This document shows, one piece after another, positions 4,162 through 6,582 of a stretch of 6,582 nt of DNA; position 1 is the stretch's first letter; each line of letters begins with the position of its first letter. The stretch is from Methanobacteriota archaeon (lineage in GTDB: Archaea; Thermoplasmatota; Poseidoniia; Poseidoniales; Poseidoniaceae). The DNA is taken from NCBI GenBank assembly GCA_002702945.1, contig PADF01000017.1, forward strand, positions 1-6,582, written 5' to 3'. Both the position numbers and the translations under genes were made by a program. The notes beneath the pieces were generated by a model, which saw only the letters and a list, made by a program, of their open reading frames with translations, did no database searches and was not told where the DNA came from.

Positions 4162-6582
4162 CTCTCACCTCCTCATCACCAAGAATACTGTCCATGTTCA
4201 TATTTTCAAATACATTTGAATCGTTTTCAGAAGGCTCATCAAAAATTTCGCTTAGGTCGATGCCATCGTTGGCTAAGTCGTTAAGCAATCTTGCAGGATC
4301 GCTTAGGTCTCTTTCAATTCGAGTAGCCTTAATTTCGATGTCTGTTAAACGTCCGTAAAGTCTACCGTATAGTGAGTCTGCTCTACTAATAAGAATCCAA
4401 ACACCCAATGTAACAACACCAACATAACCGGCTAATGATACAAGATTTGTTTTATCCATCTCAAGTTGAGGCGGTATTCCGATAACAACTGCCAACATAC
4501 CGAATAAAGGTAGAGAAAGAATTACTCTCAATTGCCGACGGTTATCTGCAAGAGCTTGGAAATGGTCTGCATATAATGTCGAAACACCCTTTCTAGCCCT
4601 TTGATAGTCTTCGTGGATTAGGCGGAATTCATCTGTACTATTCCATGCCATACGCCAGACAGTAAGAGCAGCTATGATTAGGACCATTGGACCCCAGAAG
4701 AGTACATTGATTAAGTGGAATGCAAATCCTAATCCCAAAATTCCGGAGTAAACAGCAAATAGTCTGAATTTTTCATTTTGTCCAGTTAATCTACCCAATA
4801 TTAAGGATAAGAGAGTGAATATGATGAAAGCGACAAAACTGGATGATTGGTCTGGCGACCATGAGTATACCTCATCTTCGTAAACAAGCCTATCATTACC
4901 TTCGACATTCTTAGATAAAAACGGAGCATTTACTTCAACTACGCAAGTTCCATCGATAGATTGAGCCCACCAGTCAATTTTATTTGTTGATAATTCCCAC
5001 TTCAATGTAACTTCTTCATTTGGCCCTAGTAGTGAAACAGGGTCTGGAGAAGAAGTTATTGTCGAGCCTGAACAATCAGCCATAACCTCGAATAATAATG
5101 CTTGAGCTGTTCCTTCATTTCTAATTACAGCACTTAATGTTGAATCGGTTCCTTCTTGGAGAGTACCTTCACTTATCCATACTCTCTTGACTGTAGGGTC
5201 AGCATAAACATCCAATTCAAACTTGAATGTCTCCTCATCAAATACTGTGTAGCCAACATTTTCAGTAGGATGGAATAATCTAAATTTCAATTCCCATCCA
5301 TCTTCAGTGATAATATCCGGCTTATTCGGCATATCTACAGAGATTGTAATCAGTTTAGGGTTCCAAGCCTCGGTCATTGGTAGAGTGTATCTAGAGTCTG
5401 GGCCTGAACTGGAAAGTCCACAATCCACATTGATCAATGGTAACGGATAACTGGAAACGGAGCCATTCACTTCTTCTACAAGAAGAGTAAATGTCCATGG
5501 GTAATCAGCCTCATCCAAACCATTGTATTCTTGATCTGTAAAATCTATTAATCTGTTAACTCCACAAAGTTCAAATTCATATTGTACCGAGGTAGATGGG
5601 CCTCTCGGAATGTGAGAATAAATCATGTTAACGTCCAGCGCTCCATCGTTTTCCGGTGGTTTCAAAGTATAGTCGCTTATCTTGAAGAATCTTGACATCA
5701 TCAAAGTAGTATTTAGATACTCAATTCCTTCAACAGAAGAATCTTGTGGAGTAACCGTGACGACCAGATATGCTTTGAGGTCTATATCTGGGCTTACCTC
5801 TTCTCCGACAATATCGAAAGTGAAACTTACATTTTGGTTACGGGCTAATTCTAATTCAGTTGGCCCATTGACAAAACTCCATTCATTGCTGTAAGTAACA
5901 AACCCTGGTTTGAAAATTTCATATGTTAAATTAACAGTAGTGTCTTTGTTACCAACATTGACTATTGTCGCTTCCCATGTTCTGTTTGATTGCCTACTAA
6001 ATTCCATTTCCATTGGCCATTCTTTGACATCGAGCATGAACATTGGAGAAATAACCAACTTAACATTAGCAATGCCTGCAGTAATATTTGTTGAAGGATA
6101 TGCTAGGCGAATTGTCAAATTGTGAATCGAACCATCTTCTAAACCATCTCCATCTTCTAAATCAGGAACTATCACTGTTATACTACCTTGGAGTGTTTCA
6201 TCTTTTATCAGAGTCATGGTTTGTGAATCTGGGACTACTTCCCATCCACCTTCAACACTAGACTCGACATTGAAAGTCTCTGCTAAATTACCCAGATTAG
6301 TAACTGAGAAATTGACTATTTGCTCTTGCCCAGGGAGTACGCCCATCTGTGAAGGAGCCTCGATATCTAGAGAACGTTGTTCACTCACATTTGCGACAAT
6401 GTTTGCTGAAAGGTTGACTCCTGTATCTGTAGAAACCCAAACTGTCGCCATATAGAATGAATCAGAATCGGCTTCTGGAGCTGCACTCATCCTAACTTTA
6501 ATCGAGTCTTCAAACCCAGGAGCGATAAGAATTTCATTAGGAGTTTCAAGAGTGAATTCAACATCTCCTGCCTGCGAATCAT
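4151..6582 (-). CDS. Large archaellum-operon envelope protein, NEW3/CARDB-like ectodomain plus five membrane helices (5'-truncated)
   Basis: The frame stays open to the window edge: 30 in-frame codons precede the first visible Met (6488-6490), and they read as the strands of another beta-sandwich, so the true start and any signal peptide are outside. Numbering from that Met (779 residues): Ig-like beta domains at about 39-148 (NEW3-like, with VLPGQEQIVNFSVTNLGN), 150-268, 272-430 and a CARDB-like domain at 431-525 (LSAVIRNEGTAQA). Two Cys pairs (309/357 and 473/516) could form disulfides, and at least eight N-x-S/T sequons lie in residues 60-342, as expected for an exported glycosylated region. 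Hydrophobic helices at about 551-568, 576-593, 595-612, 655-673 and 682-702 put the ectodomain outside and the C-terminus in the cytoplasm; the basic 613-655 loop fits this. The acidic tail (703-779) carries a 13-residue motif shared with the next gene. I see no enzymatic motif. A role in anchoring or organising the archaellum in the envelope is inferred only from operon position. Confidence 0.85.
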   Translation of the reverse strand, partial: DSQAGDVEFTLETPNEILIAPGFEDSIKVRMSAAPEADSDSFYMATVWVSTDTGVNLSANIVANVSEQRSLDIEAPSQMGVLPGQEQIVNFSVTNLGNLAETFNVESSVEGGWEVVPDSQTMTLIKDETLQGSITVIVPDLEDGDGLEDGSIHNLTIRLAYPSTNITAGIANVKLVISPMFMLDVKEWPMEMEFSRQSNRTWEATIVNVGNKDTTVNLTYEIFKPGFVTYSNEWSFVNGPTELELARNQNVSFTFDIVGEEVSPDIDLKAYLVVTVTPQDSSVEGIEYLNTTLMMSRFFKISDYTLKPPENDGALDVNMIYSHIPRGPSTSVQYEFELCGVNRLIDFTDQEYNGLDEADYPWTFTLLVEEVNGSVSSYPLPLINVDCGLSSSGPDSRYTLPMTEAWNPKLITISVDMPNKPDIITEDGWELKFRLFHPTENVGYTVFDEETFKFELDVYADPTVKRVWISEGTLQEGTDSTLSAVIRNEGTAQALLFEVMADCSGSTITSSPDPVSLLGPNEEVTLKWELSTNKIDWWAQSIDGTCVVEVNAPFLSKNVEGNDRLVYEDEVYSWSPDQSSSFVAFIIFTLLSLILGRLTGQNEKFRLFAVYSGILGLGFAFHLINVLFWGPMVLIIAALTVWRMAWNSTDEFRLIHEDYQRARKGVSTLYADHFQALADNRRQLRVILSLPLFGMLAVVIGIPPQLEMDKTNLVSLAGYVGVVTLGVWILISRADSLYGRLYGRLTDIEIKATRIERDLSDPARLLNDLANDGIDLSEIFDEPSENDSNVFENMNMDSILGDEEVRDDA
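4165..4173 (-). promoter_or_regulatory. Strong ribosome binding site within the end of the membrane-protein gene
   Basis: AGGAGGTGA lies in the last codons of the upstream gene and directs initiation at ATG 4161, with 6 bases between the GGAGG core and the start. Together with the 11-base gene overlap it indicates translational coupling of the two unusual genes. Confidence 0.7.
4232..4270 (-). other. Acidic linear motif, copy in the membrane protein's cytoplasmic tail
   Basis: This segment encodes NDGIDLSEIFDEP (residues 741-753 counted from the Met at 6490), after the last membrane helix and hence probably cytoplasmic. It aligns without gaps to the two clear copies in the next protein, sharing D-x-I-[DE]-[FL]-x-x-[LI]-[FY]-x-x-P. 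Confidence 0.55.

Noticed and set aside
3041..4284. Several plus-strand open frames, including Ser-rich and Phe-rich products opposite the acidic gene
   Set aside because: Their composition is the antisense image of GAA/GAT-rich codons on the minus strand; they lack ribosome sites and recognisable domains.
5682..6455. Short plus-strand open frames opposite the large membrane-protein gene
   Set aside because: They overlap a long coding frame with clear domain structure and show no initiation signals.
6488..6490. ATG at 6490 as the true start of the large membrane protein
   Set aside because: The frame is open upstream to the window edge and encodes beta-sandwich-like sequence continuous with the next domain; no signal peptide follows this Met.

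Overview
The window is part of an archaeal archaellum (archaeal flagellum) operon. Every credible gene lies on the minus strand, so transcription runs from high to low coordinates. The call rests on two tandem archaellins with the class III hydrophobic segment (GIGAMIVFI...LVAAVAS), followed in the usual order by an ArlC/D/E-like switch protein, ArlF and the start of ArlG. Strong GGAGG-type ribosome sites, moderate AT-richness (by eye, not computed), archaellins with Ala rather than Gly before the predicted cleavage site, and the very large Ig-like surface protein suggest a planktonic euryarchaeon of the Thermoplasmatota, most likely Marine Group II / Candidatus Poseidoniales. That taxonomic step is inference.

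Layout in transcription order: (1) 6582-4151, the C-terminal 809 codons of a large envelope protein with tandem extracellular beta-sandwich domains (NEW3/CARDB-like), about five membrane helices and a cytoplasmic acidic tail; its start is outside the window. (2) 4161-2917, a soluble protein with a very acidic repeat-rich N-terminus, a helical middle and a beta-sandwich C-terminus, overlapping gene 1 by 11 bases. (3) 2855-2325 and (4) 2315-1752, two paralogous archaellins. (5) 1705-851, a divergent ArlC/D/E-like protein. (6) 849-190, ArlF with an unusual inserted glycine-rich domain. (7) 180-1, the first 60 codons of ArlG. ArlH, ArlI and ArlJ would be expected beyond position 1.

Genes abut or overlap except at two spacers of 61 and 46 bases, which exactly bracket the archaellin pair; each holds an inverted repeat, and the one after the archaellins is a strong 12-bp stem. 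The archaellins would form the filament, ArlF/ArlG the envelope-anchored stator, and the ArlC/D/E-like protein the cytoplasmic link to motor and taxis. Genes 1 and 2 are not part of the canonical archaellum set. They share an acidic linear motif of the form D-x-I-[DE]-[FL]-x-x-[LI]-[FY]-x-x-P in their cytoplasmic parts (one copy in gene 1, two clear copies and one degenerate copy in gene 2). This is the best candidate here for an undescribed component: an envelope-spanning platform plus cytoplasmic adaptor tied to a lineage-specific archaellum. The plus strand holds no credible gene.
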